Assembly (NCBI GenBank): GCA_016720395.1
Contig: JADKKR010000002.1
Location: 391,486 to 455,485 of the forward strand
DNA: 64,000 nt
From: Geobacteraceae bacterium
GTDB taxonomy: Bacteria; Desulfobacterota; Desulfuromonadia; Geobacterales; Pseudopelobacteraceae
Direction: 5' to 3'
In this document: positions 40,845 to 49,431 of the stretch, piece after piece
Layout of the letters: each line of letters opens with the position of its first letter
Numbering within the stretch: position 1 is the stretch's first letter
Made by a program: the position numbers and the translations under genes
The notes under the pieces: model-generated
What the model saw: only the letters and a program-made list of their open reading frames with translations
The model's database searches: none
What the model was told of the DNA's origin: nothing

Positions 40845-42455
40845 CTAGTTCGCAGCGTGCCTGAGGACACCGTTGCCGCCGGGCAGGCCTGCGGTCTGTC
40901 CCGGCGGAACGTTCAGCGGCCTGCTCCACGATTTCTGCCGGATCAACGTTTCGTAACCCTCTGCAAACTGACGCTCCAGCATCCTGAATGCCCTGAGAAC
41001 AGCCGGATCGAAGTGCTGCGGCATGCTGCGGCCGTCTCCCTCGAGAATGATCCGGCAGGTGGTTTCGTGGTCGAAGGCAGGTTTGTAGCAGCGGGCGTTG
41101 CGCAGGGCGTCATACTGGTCGGCCAGGCTCAGGATGCGCCCCTCGAGCGGGATCTGTTCGCCGGAGAGACCATAGGGGTAGCCGCTGCCGTCGAAACGCT
41201 CATGGTGGCTGAGAGCAATCCGTGCTGCCATGCCCATGCGGTGATGGCCGCCGATAATCTCTGAGCCGTGCACCGTGTGCATCTTCATTTCCTGCCATTC
41301 ATCGTCGGTCAGTTTCGCGTTCTTCTTCAGAATGGCCGGTGAGACATGGATCTTGCCCACATCATGCAAGGCCGCCTGAATACGGATCATCTGCACAAAT
41401 TTTTCGGGCAGGCCGAGCTGTCCGGCAAGCAGGGCACAATAGGTGCCGACCCTCAGGATATGATCCCCGGTCTCCTCGTCATTTGCTTCCGATGCCCGGG
41501 CCAGGGCAAAGACCGTGTATTCGAAGGCGGACTCCGTGTCCCTGACCTGCGATGCGAGTGATTTCAGGAAGAGGCTCTGCATGACGACGCTGTTCAGCAC
41601 GGTCGCATCGAGCGGGGTGACTTCGCGACCGTAATTAAGGGCGATCAGGCAGAAGCTGTCGTTGGAGTATCTGACCAGATTGAAAACCGGGATCGATTGT
41701 TTTTTAAGTTCTCCCACAAGCGTCGATGCGGCCAGCTCCGCATCCGTTTCATTATAATACACCACGATCGGAAGAGCGTTGTCGGAAAAGGCCAGCCTGC
41801 GGTCCAGATCCATGCTGATGGCGCTTTTTTCGGTCGCGGCCCGGCTGGAATCATAGCGCAGCCAATGGGAGCTGCCTGCCTGATCGACCATGCCGATGAC
41901 CACGATCTGAGGGCTGTCTTTAAGATCGAATCTGCTTCTGATGATCTGCTGCACGATGCTGTCGATCTTTTCCTGAAAATCGAAATTGGCAGGATCGAAG
42001 TTGATGATGATCTGTTCGCCAAAGGCACTCAGCTTGGCAATGTCATGGCAGGCGGAATTGAGCCGGTCATTCAGTCCTTTGACATGCAGGAGCATCTTTA
42101 TCCTGGCCAGCACTTCGGCGGCGTCAAACGGCTTGGAGATGAAATCCTCGGCCCCGGCCTCGATTCCCCGTATACGATGTTCCGTGTCAGCGAAAGCGGT
42201 GATCATGACGACCGGTATATTGGCGTGAAGTTCATCCGACTTGATCCGGCGGCAGACCTCGAATCCATCCATCCCCGGCATCATGACATCCAGAAGGCAG
42301 ATGTCGATCCGTTCCGTCCGGATCTTCTCCAGCGCCTGCGGGCCATTCACCGCCGCGATGACGTCATATCCCCGCGGCGTCAGCATGGCATCCAGCAGGC
42401 TCAGGTTGAGATGCTCGTCATCGACGCACAGTATTCTCGGCTTGCTGTGGTTCAT
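40845..42455 (-). CDS. Response regulator with HD-GYP domain
   Basis: A 536-residue protein. An N-terminal receiver domain (ILCVDDEHLNL; phospho-acceptor Asp in CLLDVMMPGMDGFEV; Lys in FISKPFD) is followed by a middle segment of about 190 residues of uncertain fold, and a C-terminal HD-GYP domain with AALHDVGKIHV near residue 365 and HHERFDGSGYP near 415. HD-GYP domains hydrolyse cyclic di-GMP, and all metal ligands appear present. ATG 42455 overlaps the stop of the receiver gene upstream (ATGA); the longer start at 42479 would overlap more. It is the last gene of a three-gene signalling operon, so its phospho-donor is probably the hybrid kinase at 42841-46206. Confidence 0.88.
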   Translation of the reverse strand: MNHSKPRILCVDDEHLNLSLLDAMLTPRGYDVIAAVNGPQALEKIRTERIDICLLDVMMPGMDGFEVCRRIKSDELHANIPVVMITAFADTEHRIRGIEAGAEDFISKPFDAAEVLARIKMLLHVKGLNDRLNSACHDIAKLSAFGEQIIINFDPANFDFQEKIDSIVQQIIRSRFDLKDSPQIVVIGMVDQAGSSHWLRYDSSRAATEKSAISMDLDRRLAFSDNALPIVVYYNETDAELAASTLVGELKKQSIPVFNLVRYSNDSFCLIALNYGREVTPLDATVLNSVVMQSLFLKSLASQVRDTESAFEYTVFALARASEANDEETGDHILRVGTYCALLAGQLGLPEKFVQMIRIQAALHDVGKIHVSPAILKKNAKLTDDEWQEMKMHTVHGSEIIGGHHRMGMAARIALSHHERFDGSGYPYGLSGEQIPLEGRILSLADQYDALRNARCYKPAFDHETTCRIILEGDGRSMPQHFDPAVLRAFRMLERQFAEGYETLIRQKSWSRPLNVPPGQTAGLPGGNGVLRHAAN

Positions 42456-42832
42456 GTCTGTTCCCCGGGAGCCAGCCACTGCTGGACCAGCCCGGGCAGT
42501 TCCCGGGTGCTGATCGGCTTGGAGAGGTATCCGTCGAATCCGGCCGCCAGGAATTTTTCACGGTCACCCTGCATGGCAAAGGAGGTCAGGGCGATGATCT
42601 TCAGTCCGCTGGTCGCCGGATCTCCCTTCAGTATCTGGCCGGCGGTCATGCCGTCCATGCCGGGCATCTGGATGTCCATCAGAATCAGATCCGGCATCAG
42701 GTCACGGGCCAGAAGCACCCCGTCCTTCCCGTCAGAGGCCACCGCGACGTCGTAGCCGTGGAAGGTCAGGATATCCCTCAGCAGGATCATGTTGTTCGCG
42801 TTGTCTTCTATGATCAGTATCCTGTGCGGCAT
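42452..42832 (-). CDS. Single-domain response regulator
   Basis: A 126-residue receiver domain with no output domain. Acidic pocket in ILIIEDNANN, phospho-acceptor Asp in LILMDIQMPGMDG, Thr in IIALTSFAM and Lys in YLSKPIS; all needed residues are present. The LILMDIQMPGMDGMTA and SKPIS pattern is that of receivers working with hybrid kinases (DivK-like). The start is eight bases after the hybrid-kinase stop and the stop overlaps the HD-GYP gene, so it probably carries phosphate between the two or competes for it. Confidence 0.9.
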   Translation of the reverse strand: MPHRILIIEDNANNMILLRDILTFHGYDVAVASDGKDGVLLARDLMPDLILMDIQMPGMDGMTAGQILKGDPATSGLKIIALTSFAMQGDREKFLAAGFDGYLSKPISTRELPGLVQQWLAPGEQT

Positions 42833-42840
42833 GGTGATGG

Positions 42841-45800
42841 TTACCCCCTCTGTGTGACAGGCATTCTGTCTGCAACGGCGCTTTCCACCAGCCTGATGAA
42901 CTCATGCGATGACAGGCTCCCTTTTTCCGCTATCCGCCAGACCTTTCCATCCAACCGGGCCCGGTCGGCAGCCGAGAGGTCCATCGCGGTCAATACCAGG
43001 ATAGGGATATTCGCGGTACACTCCCCTTTGTGCAGCCGGTCGGCAAGTTCGAAGCCGTTCATGCCGGGCAGGAGCAGATCGAGGACGATCAGATCCGGGG
43101 CGGCATGCAGTGACATCTCCAGACCGTTCATCCCGTTGCTGGCCTGCAGCACCCGGTATCCCCTGCCCAGCAGGGAGTTCCCCATGGCGGCCATGGTCAG
43201 CGGTTCGTCATCGATCAGCAGAACAGTTGCAGAACTGTTTTCAGTGGTGGACTCCCTTACGGTTTCCTGTGAAAGCGGAATCGTGAAAATGAACCGGCTG
43301 CCCTTACCCAGGGCGCTTTTGATCCAGATCCTGCCGCCGTGCAGTTCCACCAGCTGCCTGGTCAGCGCCAGCCCAAGGCCGGTGCCTTCATATTCCTTGG
43401 TATAGACCGACTCCAGCTGGGTGAAGGCATGGAACAGTTTCGGGATATCCTCCTTCCTGACGCCGATGCCGGTATCCGCAACGGTGATCTCCATGAAATC
43501 GCCGTCCCGCACGGCACTCACGTTGACCGCCCCCCCTGCCGGGGTGAACTTGACCGCATTCGAGACCAGGTTGAACATGATCTGTTTCAGCTTCCTCTGG
43601 TCTGCCACAATCTGAACATCGACCTGCGAGGCAGGTTCCATATGGAGGTCGATACCGTCTTTGAGGGCTTTCTCCCTGAGCATCATCAGGGAGGCTTCCA
43701 GTGATTCCTGCAGTGAAAATTCGCTCAGCTCAAGCACCATCTTGCCGGACTCCACCTTGGAGAGGTCGAGGATGTCATTGATCAGGGAGAGCAGGTGTCT
43801 GCCGCTGGTCAGGATGTTTTTTACATATTCCTGCTGTTTCTCATTGATCGGGCCGAAGAGTTGGTCCTGCAGCACCTCGGAGAATCCGATCACGGAATTG
43901 AGCGGGGTGCGCAGTTCGTGGCTCATGTTGGCCAGGAAGTCGGACTTCGCGTGGTTGGTTTTTTCAGCCACGGTCCTGGCGCTCTCCAGTTCGAAGTTCT
44001 TTTCCTGCAGCACCTGGTCCAGACGCTTGCGCTCGGTGACGTCGCGCGCTGCGGCGAAGACGCCCTGCAGCCTTCTGTCACGATCGTAGAAGGTGGTCGC
44101 ATTGAGTGACACCGCCGTTTCCTTGCCGCTCCTGGCGTGGGCCGTCAGCTCGTAGTCGGTGACCTTTTTTTCCCTCAGCACCTGTTTGATGCCGGCCTCG
44201 GCCCGTCCCTGATCGGTAAAGTTGTTCTTGAACGGAGCACCGATCAATTCATCACGCGTGCAATCGGTAAGTGCCTCCATCTGTTTGTTGACGTCGGTGA
44301 TGATGCCGGAAGGATCGGTGGTCATCAGCGCGTCCATGTTGGATTCGAACAGGGAGCGGGTGTAGAACTGATGGTCGCGCAGTCGTTGACTGAGCTGTTG
44401 CTGTTCCGCCTCGATCTGCTTGCGGGCGGTGTTGTCGGTGCCGATCAGCAGGTAGCCGATGATGGTGTTTTGATTATCCCGCAGGGCGGTGACCGACACC
44501 ACCGCCGGGAAGCGGCTGCCGTCCTTGCGGATGTAGGTCAGCTCGTAGATGTCCTCGATGCCGCGCGAGGCCTTGAAGACCAGGGCCTCGAAACCGGGGG
44601 TGATCGGGGTTTCCAGCTCAAGGCTCAGCGCTTCGGCGCGGGCGATAACCTCCCGGGGGTCGGAGATGTCGGCCGGCGTGATCTTGTTCATCACCTCGGC
44701 GGCCGTATAGCCCAGCATGCGCTCGGCGCCGACGTTGAAGATCTGGATGACGCCCTGCGCGTCAGTGGCGATGCTCGAGAAATTGGCGCTGTTGAAGATC
44801 GCGCTCTGCAGGGCACCCGCCTTGAGCAGGGCCTCTTCCGCCATCTTGCGGGCGGTGTTGTCGGTGCCGATCAGCAGGTAGCCGATGATGGCATCCTGCT
44901 CGTCGCGCAGGGCGGTGACCGACACGACTGCCGGGAAACGGCTGCCGTCCTTGCGGATGTAGGTCAGCTCGTAGATGTCCTCGATGCCGCGCGAGGCCTT
45001 GAACACCAGGGCCTCGAAACCGGGGGTGATCGGTGTGTCGAGCTCCAGGCTCAGGGCTTCGGCCCGTGCGATGACCTCCCGGGGATCGGAGATGTCGGCC
45101 GGCGTGATGGTGTTCATCACCTCGGCGGCCGTATAGCCCAGCATGCGCTCGGCGCCGACATTGAAGATCTGGATGACCCCCTTGGCGTCGGTGGCGATGC
45201 TCGAGAAGTTGGCGCTGTTGAAGATCGCGCTCTGCAGGGCTCCCGCCTTGAGCAGAGACTCTTCTGCCTGCTTGCGCACGGTGATATCTTCCATGCCCAG
45301 AAGGATAATGTGTGAGCCGATATTCTTGCGAAAGATCTGCCGGGCGTTGAGCAGGATGATCTTGCGGCCGATGCCGGGGAAATGATGATCCACCTCATAC
45401 CCGTTGAACACGGTATTATGGGGGAGGATGTCCTCGAAGAGCGTCCGCAGTTTGGGGATGTCCCACTGGCGGTTGCCGAGGTCGTAGATGAAATTCCCGA
45501 TTGTTTCCTCGAGAGTTACCTGGAAGGTTTCGTAGAAGCTCTGATTGGCGGTGATAATCCTCAGATCCGAATTCAGTACCACGAGCGGTTTGCGTACGGT
45601 CTCTACGATATTCTCGGCGTATTCCCGCGCATCCTGGATCTCCGTTTCCAGCTGTTTGCCGGCAGTGCCGTCGACAATCGACGAAAAGATATACCGATCC
45701 CTGTTTTCGACTGTGTCCAGCGTAACGCTCTGAAGCTGGCCGTAAATCCCGAAGCCGTCTTTCCTCGAGAGCCTGATGTCGCATTTCTGTATGCCCGGGC

Positions 45801-46206
45801 TCTGCAGGACACGTTCCAGATGGCCGGAAAAAATCTCCCGCCCGTCCGCATCTGCGATGAACGAGGCGAACTGTTTTCCTGCCAGCTGTCCCCGCTCTGT
45901 TCCCAGAAGCTGTGCGCCGGTCAGGTTTACCTCCATAATCCGGCCATGGGCATCAAAGGTGAAATAGCCGATGGGCGCAAAGTCATACAGTTCGCTATAC
46001 TTGTTGCGCGATACCTCGATCTCTTCCCGGGCGTTTTTCAGCTCTTCGTTTTGCATCTCCAGCTCGATCTGCTGGCTCTCAAGTTCTTCCTGGGCCCGGC
46101 GCAGCTCCGTGTTCTGCAGTTCCATCTCGATCCGGTAGACGTCAAGCTCCTGGTCGAGCCTCTGAGGCTCTTTATCTGAAAGGTGCATATCTTTCTGGAT
46201 TGCCAT
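42841..46206 (-). CDS. Multi-PAS hybrid histidine kinase
   Basis: A 1121-residue soluble hybrid kinase. A coiled coil (1-70, repeating ELEMQNEEL) leads to five PAS domains: about 75-185 (YSELYDFAPIGYF), 195-310 (VRKPLVVLNSDLRII), 320-445, 455-585 and 590-710 (NMDALMTTDPSG). The third and fourth are nearly identical, encoded by 426-base tandem copies. The HisKA H-box SHELRTPLNSVIGF is intact near residue 750, the ATPase boxes follow (DTGIGVRKEDI; GTGLGLAL), and a receiver domain ends the chain (Asp in LIVLDLLLPGMNG; Lys in RIAEKG). No membrane segment: it senses a cytoplasmic signal. GAGG precedes the ATG. It heads the operon with the receiver and HD-GYP genes. Confidence 0.92.
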   Translation of the reverse strand: MAIQKDMHLSDKEPQRLDQELDVYRIEMELQNTELRRAQEELESQQIELEMQNEELKNAREEIEVSRNKYSELYDFAPIGYFTFDAHGRIMEVNLTGAQLLGTERGQLAGKQFASFIADADGREIFSGHLERVLQSPGIQKCDIRLSRKDGFGIYGQLQSVTLDTVENRDRYIFSSIVDGTAGKQLETEIQDAREYAENIVETVRKPLVVLNSDLRIITANQSFYETFQVTLEETIGNFIYDLGNRQWDIPKLRTLFEDILPHNTVFNGYEVDHHFPGIGRKIILLNARQIFRKNIGSHIILLGMEDITVRKQAEESLLKAGALQSAIFNSANFSSIATDAKGVIQIFNVGAERMLGYTAAEVMNTITPADISDPREVIARAEALSLELDTPITPGFEALVFKASRGIEDIYELTYIRKDGSRFPAVVSVTALRDEQDAIIGYLLIGTDNTARKMAEEALLKAGALQSAIFNSANFSSIATDAQGVIQIFNVGAERMLGYTAAEVMNKITPADISDPREVIARAEALSLELETPITPGFEALVFKASRGIEDIYELTYIRKDGSRFPAVVSVTALRDNQNTIIGYLLIGTDNTARKQIEAEQQQLSQRLRDHQFYTRSLFESNMDALMTTDPSGIITDVNKQMEALTDCTRDELIGAPFKNNFTDQGRAEAGIKQVLREKKVTDYELTAHARSGKETAVSLNATTFYDRDRRLQGVFAAARDVTERKRLDQVLQEKNFELESARTVAEKTNHAKSDFLANMSHELRTPLNSVIGFSEVLQDQLFGPINEKQQEYVKNILTSGRHLLSLINDILDLSKVESGKMVLELSEFSLQESLEASLMMLREKALKDGIDLHMEPASQVDVQIVADQRKLKQIMFNLVSNAVKFTPAGGAVNVSAVRDGDFMEITVADTGIGVRKEDIPKLFHAFTQLESVYTKEYEGTGLGLALTRQLVELHGGRIWIKSALGKGSRFIFTIPLSQETVRESTTENSSATVLLIDDEPLTMAAMGNSLLGRGYRVLQASNGMNGLEMSLHAAPDLIVLDLLLPGMNGFELADRLHKGECTANIPILVLTAMDLSAADRARLDGKVWRIAEKGSLSSHEFIRLVESAVADRMPVTQRG
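44419..44844 (-). repeat. Tandem PAS-encoding repeat, unit 1
   Basis: A 426-base unit (142 codons) inside the hybrid kinase gene, followed without gap by unit 2 (44845-45270). The two differ at scattered positions only. Confidence 0.85.
44845..45270 (-). repeat. Tandem PAS-encoding repeat, unit 2
   Basis: Second 426-base unit in the same gene; a third near-identical copy is in the kinase gene at 53580-56279 (54840-55265). Confidence 0.85.
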
Positions 46207-46272
46207 TGAAAACCTCGATTATCGCCTGAGATGCCGTATGCGTCGTCCATATGGTTGTCGCAGCCTTATGAA

Positions 46273-46300
46273 AAAAGGGTGCACCGAGATGCACCCTTTT
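46273..46300. terminator. Strong bidirectional terminator
   Basis: An 11-bp perfect stem AAAAGGGTGCA / TGCACCCTTTT with loop CCGAGA; on the minus strand a T run follows. It separates the three-BON protein gene from the hybrid kinase operon. Confidence 0.88.
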
Positions 46301-46386
46301 CGCGTATCCGCTCAAAAGACACGTCAGCGTTCTGTAGGAGTTGCACCGGCCAGGCCGGATCCAGCTCCGGAGGCTGCGGATTCCCG

Positions 46387-47148
46387 CTACTCGATCGTCA
46401 TCCGGTTCCGTACGCTTTTGACTCCGTGGATGTCGCTGACAAGTTTGCTGACCAGATCCTTTTCGGCGGTATTTTTGGCTTTGCCGCCTACGGTGACCAC
46501 GCCGCGCTTCGTCCTGACCTTGGTGTTGAGGACACTCGTCGAACGGTGGTTCAACAGAGTCATGTTGACCTGGGCGCTGATGGAAGCGTCATCGATTTTC
46601 TGACCGATTGTCCGGGGAGCTTTATTAGGAGTCCCGGACACGGTCATATCGTTTTTGACATCTTTAACCCCGTCCACATCCCGGGCGTACTCAGTCGTCA
46701 ATTCCTTTTGTGACTGACTGCCAGCTTCACCCCGCAACGTCACGATGCCGTCTTTGACGTCAACCTCGGTTGTGGCGGCGCTCACGCTGCGATGAAACAG
46801 GAGCGCGACTTTCACCTTATCGCGAAGCCACGCATCTGAGTTGGCGGTCGGTGCGGCACCTTTTACCTCCAGCCTGTTGTCCACACTCCTGACACCGGGC
46901 AGTCCCGACACCGTCTCCTGGGCCAGTGACTTATGGAAGTTCTCGGACACCATCCCCGTGAGGGTGACGGCGCCATTTTTGGACTGGATCTTGATCTCAT
47001 CGGACTGAAGGTAGGTCTTGAACACATACGACTGCCTGGCAGCCGATTCGATGCGGCTGTCCGTCCCGGAGGCCCGGGCAGGCACGCTGAAGAGCAGTAG
47101 AGCGAATGCTGCCACCATGATACATACTGCTGAATAACCTGTTTTCAT
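46387..47148 (-). CDS. Periplasmic protein with three BON domains
   Basis: A 253-residue exported protein with a signal peptide (CIMVAAFALLLFSVPARA). Three BON domains follow at about 30-95, 105-175 and 185-253, each with a VTLxGxV/A turn and a closing GVxSVxNxLxV (VRSVDNRLEV, VKDVKNDMTV, VKSVRNRMTI). BON proteins such as OsmY bind membranes and protect against osmotic or envelope stress. AAGGAG is ten bases before the ATG. It follows a Met/His-rich periplasmic protein gene after 24 bases and ends at a strong terminator, so the two form an operon. Confidence 0.88.
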   Translation of the reverse strand: MKTGYSAVCIMVAAFALLLFSVPARASGTDSRIESAARQSYVFKTYLQSDEIKIQSKNGAVTLTGMVSENFHKSLAQETVSGLPGVRSVDNRLEVKGAAPTANSDAWLRDKVKVALLFHRSVSAATTEVDVKDGIVTLRGEAGSQSQKELTTEYARDVDGVKDVKNDMTVSGTPNKAPRTIGQKIDDASISAQVNMTLLNHRSTSVLNTKVRTKRGVVTVGGKAKNTAEKDLVSKLVSDIHGVKSVRNRMTIE

Positions 47149-47172
47149 TGTCCATACTCCTTGTGGTGATAC

Positions 47173-47697
47173 TTACTGTTGATGCTTCTTCATCGTCCGC
47201 TTTGAGGTTTTTTTCATATCCTTCTTCATGGCCATCATCTTTTTCATGCTTTTGAACTGGTCGTCGGTGAGCATGGACCGCATCTCTTTCATGGCCTTCA
47301 ACATCTCCATATGATGGGCAGTTTTCATCTCGGCGGTTTTTTTGACGGCAGTGCCGGCCTTCTCGAGATCAAAATCCTTCACTTCCATGATCTCCATGAG
47401 TTCGATCTCTGCAATCTTCCGGTCAGCTTTGAAGCGGACCTGTTTTTTCTGCATCGAGCGATGGATGGAATTCATTTTCAATTTCTGCTCGTCGGAAAGG
47501 CCGATCTTGTCCGCATGTTCCAGGCACATGGCGGACATATCGCCCATATGATCCATATGGTCCATGGTTCCCATCTCCATCATATGGCCATGGCCTTCCC
47601 TGTGTTCCGTCATCTGTGACAATGCGGGCTGCGGCATGCTGAATGCCAGCAGTGCTGCAGCTGCGGCTGTTACGGTTATATACTGAATAGCTTTCAT
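47173..47697 (-). CDS. Met/His-rich Spy/CpxP-like periplasmic protein
   Basis: A 174-residue exported protein; CGAGGAGAA precedes the ATG and the signal peptide ends QPALS. The mature N-terminus is full of Met and His (HREGHGHMMEMGTMDHMDHM), which suggests copper or other soft-metal binding. The rest is helical, with LSDEQKLKMNSIHRSMQKK resembling the LTxxQ-type motif of Spy/CpxP proteins, then a very basic Met-rich tail (SMKKMMAMKKDMKK). A periplasmic chaperone or metal sensor is likely. It is the first gene of the pair with the three-BON protein. Repeat R4 lies upstream. Confidence 0.8.
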   Translation of the reverse strand: MKAIQYITVTAAAAALLAFSMPQPALSQMTEHREGHGHMMEMGTMDHMDHMGDMSAMCLEHADKIGLSDEQKLKMNSIHRSMQKKQVRFKADRKIAEIELMEIMEVKDFDLEKAGTAVKKTAEMKTAHHMEMLKAMKEMRSMLTDDQFKSMKKMMAMKKDMKKTSKRTMKKHQQ

Positions 47698-47722
47698 GTC
47701 AGATTCTCCTCGCAGGTGATGA

Positions 47723-47889
47723 TTCTAGAAAAAGCATTTGAAACATAGAGAACACGGAGAACACGGAGTAAAATCTGAGAGTTGCATTCTGAAAAATGAG
47801 TTTTATGACTCATCAAAAGAAATACTGCTGTCTGTTTTAAGCTGTGATTTCTCCGTGTCTCCGTGTTATTGAACTGCCGTTTTTGATCT
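47723..47889. repeat. Dispersed inverted-repeat element, copy R4
   Basis: Same element as R3 in opposite orientation: AACACGGAGAACACGGAG at one end, CTCCGTGTCTCCGTGTT at the other, with the shared centre ATGAGTTTTATGACTCAT. It lies between csbD copy 3 and the Spy-like gene. Confidence 0.8.
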
Positions 47890-47901
47890 GCTGCTCCGGG
47901 A

Positions 47902-48081
47902 TTACGACCCCAGAACCTTCTTGACCTCTCCGATTTTTGCCTGAACCTTGCCGGCAATCTTTTCACCGGTACCTTCGCCTTCCAGCTTTGGATTATCGCT
48001 CAGTTTGCCGGCGATCTCCTTGATGGCACCCTTCACTTCGTGCAGCTTGCCTTCTACCTGGTCTTTCGTGCTGTCTTTCAT
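47902..48081 (-). CDS. CsbD-family stress protein, copy 3
   Basis: A 59-residue CsbD-type protein (DSTKDQVEGKLHEVKGAIKE, NPKLEGEGTGEKIAGKVQAK, IGEVKKVLGS). CAGGAGA precedes the ATG. It diverges a little more from the other two, and no sigma-54 promoter is visible upstream; instead there is an odd homopolymer-rich tract (48106-48190). Either the promoter is of another type or the upstream sequence is unreliable. Confidence 0.88.
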   Translation of the reverse strand: MKDSTKDQVEGKLHEVKGAIKEIAGKLSDNPKLEGEGTGEKIAGKVQAKIGEVKKVLGS

Positions 48082-48105
48082 GGTGTTCTCCTGTGGTTGA
48101 TCGGT

Positions 48106-48190
48106 TGACGCCGGCGGGTCCGGGCCCGGGCCGGCGGGGAAAAAGAGGGGAGGGGGGGGAAGAGAGAAAAAAGAAAAAAAAAAAAATTGG
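48106..48190. other. Homopolymer-rich tract (possible assembly problem)
   Basis: GC-only stretch GGGTCCGGGCCCGGGCCGGC followed by runs of G and a run of about 13 A. Nothing else in the window looks like this except 56984-57057. Confidence 0.6.
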
Positions 48191-48265
48191 TGAAAATTAT
48201 TCTTTACGGTTCCTGTTGCCGGCTGCTTGAAACCGGTTAACTTCGCGGCCGGCGATGCACCGCCT

Positions 48266-48598
48266 TTACCGAAAAATGATGGGCGGAAAAAACAGGCTGA
48301 TGCCCGGTGGCGGCGGTGGTTCGTAGACGACCGGCGGCGCTACATACACCCGCTCCCGGTAGACGGTCCTCGTCCGGTACCCGCGATGACGGTTGCGCTG
48401 ATATCTGCGCCCCCTGTTTTCGTAACGGCTGTTGTCATGCCGGTCCCGATTTTCATAATGGCGGTTCTCCTGCCTGTCACCGTGGTCTCTGGCCAGCGCC
48501 GGCGCCGCGTCCAAACTGGCGGTTATTACGGCTAACATGAGTCCCAGCATGATCCTGCCGCCTATGGATCTGAAATTCCATATACGTGATTTCTTCAT
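48266..48598 (-). CDS. Exported Arg/Tyr-rich protein
   Basis: A 110-residue exported protein. ATG 48598 is preceded by GGAGTG; the longer frame to 48706 runs into repeat R5. After the signal peptide (IMLGLMLAVITASLDAAPALA) the chain is very rich in Arg, Tyr, His and Asn (NRHYENRDRHDNSRYENRGR), then VYVAPPVVYEPPPPPGISLF and a hydrophobic end (FPPIIFR). I know this layout only from uncharacterised Geobacter-type proteins. Function is unknown. Confidence 0.65.
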   Translation of the reverse strand: MKKSRIWNFRSIGGRIMLGLMLAVITASLDAAPALARDHGDRQENRHYENRDRHDNSRYENRGRRYQRNRHRGYRTRTVYRERVYVAPPVVYEPPPPPGISLFFPPIIFR

Positions 48599-48652
48599 AA
48601 CGTCACTCCATTCCCGGATTGATTCTGATCGCCTGATTGGCGTCAATCTGTA

Positions 48653-48820
48653 GACCTGAAAAAAGCATTTGAAACACGGAGCAACAGAGCAACGGAGTAA
48701 AATCAAATAATATTCTTCTTGAAAAACCTTTTTTGGGACTCACTTGATTGGTGAATGCATAATTCTTCTGTAAGTCTTGGTTTCTCAGTTGCTCTGTGTT
48801 ATTCGAACTGACTTATTCGG
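48653..48820. repeat. Dispersed inverted-repeat element, copy R5
   Basis: Ends AACACGGAGCAACAGAGCAAC and GTTGCTCTGTGTT pair; the centre is diverged from R3/R4. It lies between the Spy-like gene 48842-49324 and the Arg/Tyr-rich gene. Confidence 0.75.
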
Positions 48821-48841
48821 GTGGATGTATCACGATGCCGC

Positions 48842-49324
48842 TTACTTCCTCTTCTTTTTATCATGCCTGCCGGTCTGGAAGATTGTATCGGTGGTCTTTT
48901 TCTGCTCATCCGACATGCCGGCATAGAACGCCTCGAAAGGCGGGATGAATTTTCGCATCTGATTCAGGCGTAATTCGGTAATGTGGCTGTGGAATTTCAT
49001 ACGATCGACTGCGTTTGCAGTAGCGCTGATTTCCTGGCGCTCCTTTGCACCGGCGTCCATCTCTTTCGCATTTTCGCGCATCACCAGCGTAAGGTGATTC
49101 CAATCTGACTGCTGGGCCTCGGTGATCTTCAGCGCGGTTTGAAGATCCTTGATCTGGACCTCGGCGTGATCTACCGCGGAGGGCCTGGTCGCGGGCGGAG
49201 TTTTCTTTGCGACGGTGGCCGCAAGGGAAGGTGCTGCAGTGACGAGAAATATAGTCGAGAGAAACGTCACCATTACAACAACCAGTGCAGCCGGGAAAGC
49301 AACGTTAAAAGCATTTCGTTTCAT
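48842..49324 (-). CDS. Spy/CpxP-like periplasmic protein
   Basis: A 160-residue exported protein. ATG 49324 has ACAAGGAGA seven bases upstream. The signal peptide is long (VAFPAALVVVMVTFLSTIFLV, cleavage after SLA). The mature part is helical: LQTALKITEAQQSDWNHLTL resembles the LTxxQ motif of Spy/CpxP, then MRENAKEMDAGAKERQEI and a basic end (KKKRK). Periplasmic chaperone or metal-stress function is likely. It stands alone between an outer-membrane barrel gene and repeat R5. No sigma-54 promoter is seen. Confidence 0.75.
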   Translation of the reverse strand: MKRNAFNVAFPAALVVVMVTFLSTIFLVTAAPSLAATVAKKTPPATRPSAVDHAEVQIKDLQTALKITEAQQSDWNHLTLVMRENAKEMDAGAKERQEISATANAVDRMKFHSHITELRLNQMRKFIPPFEAFYAGMSDEQKKTTDTIFQTGRHDKKKRK

Positions 49325-49431
49325 GATCTGTCTCCTTGTGGGCGTAATCGTTGCGTCTGATGAAAAGCGCACGATTTTATGAAATCTTCCTCTGCTTCAG
49401 GACCTGACCGGACGCCGGATCTGACGATCTC

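Noticed and set aside
44137..45315. Plus-strand frame of 392 codons with an apparent internal repeat
   Set aside because: It is the complement of the tandem PAS units; the repeat is real but belongs to the kinase on the other strand.
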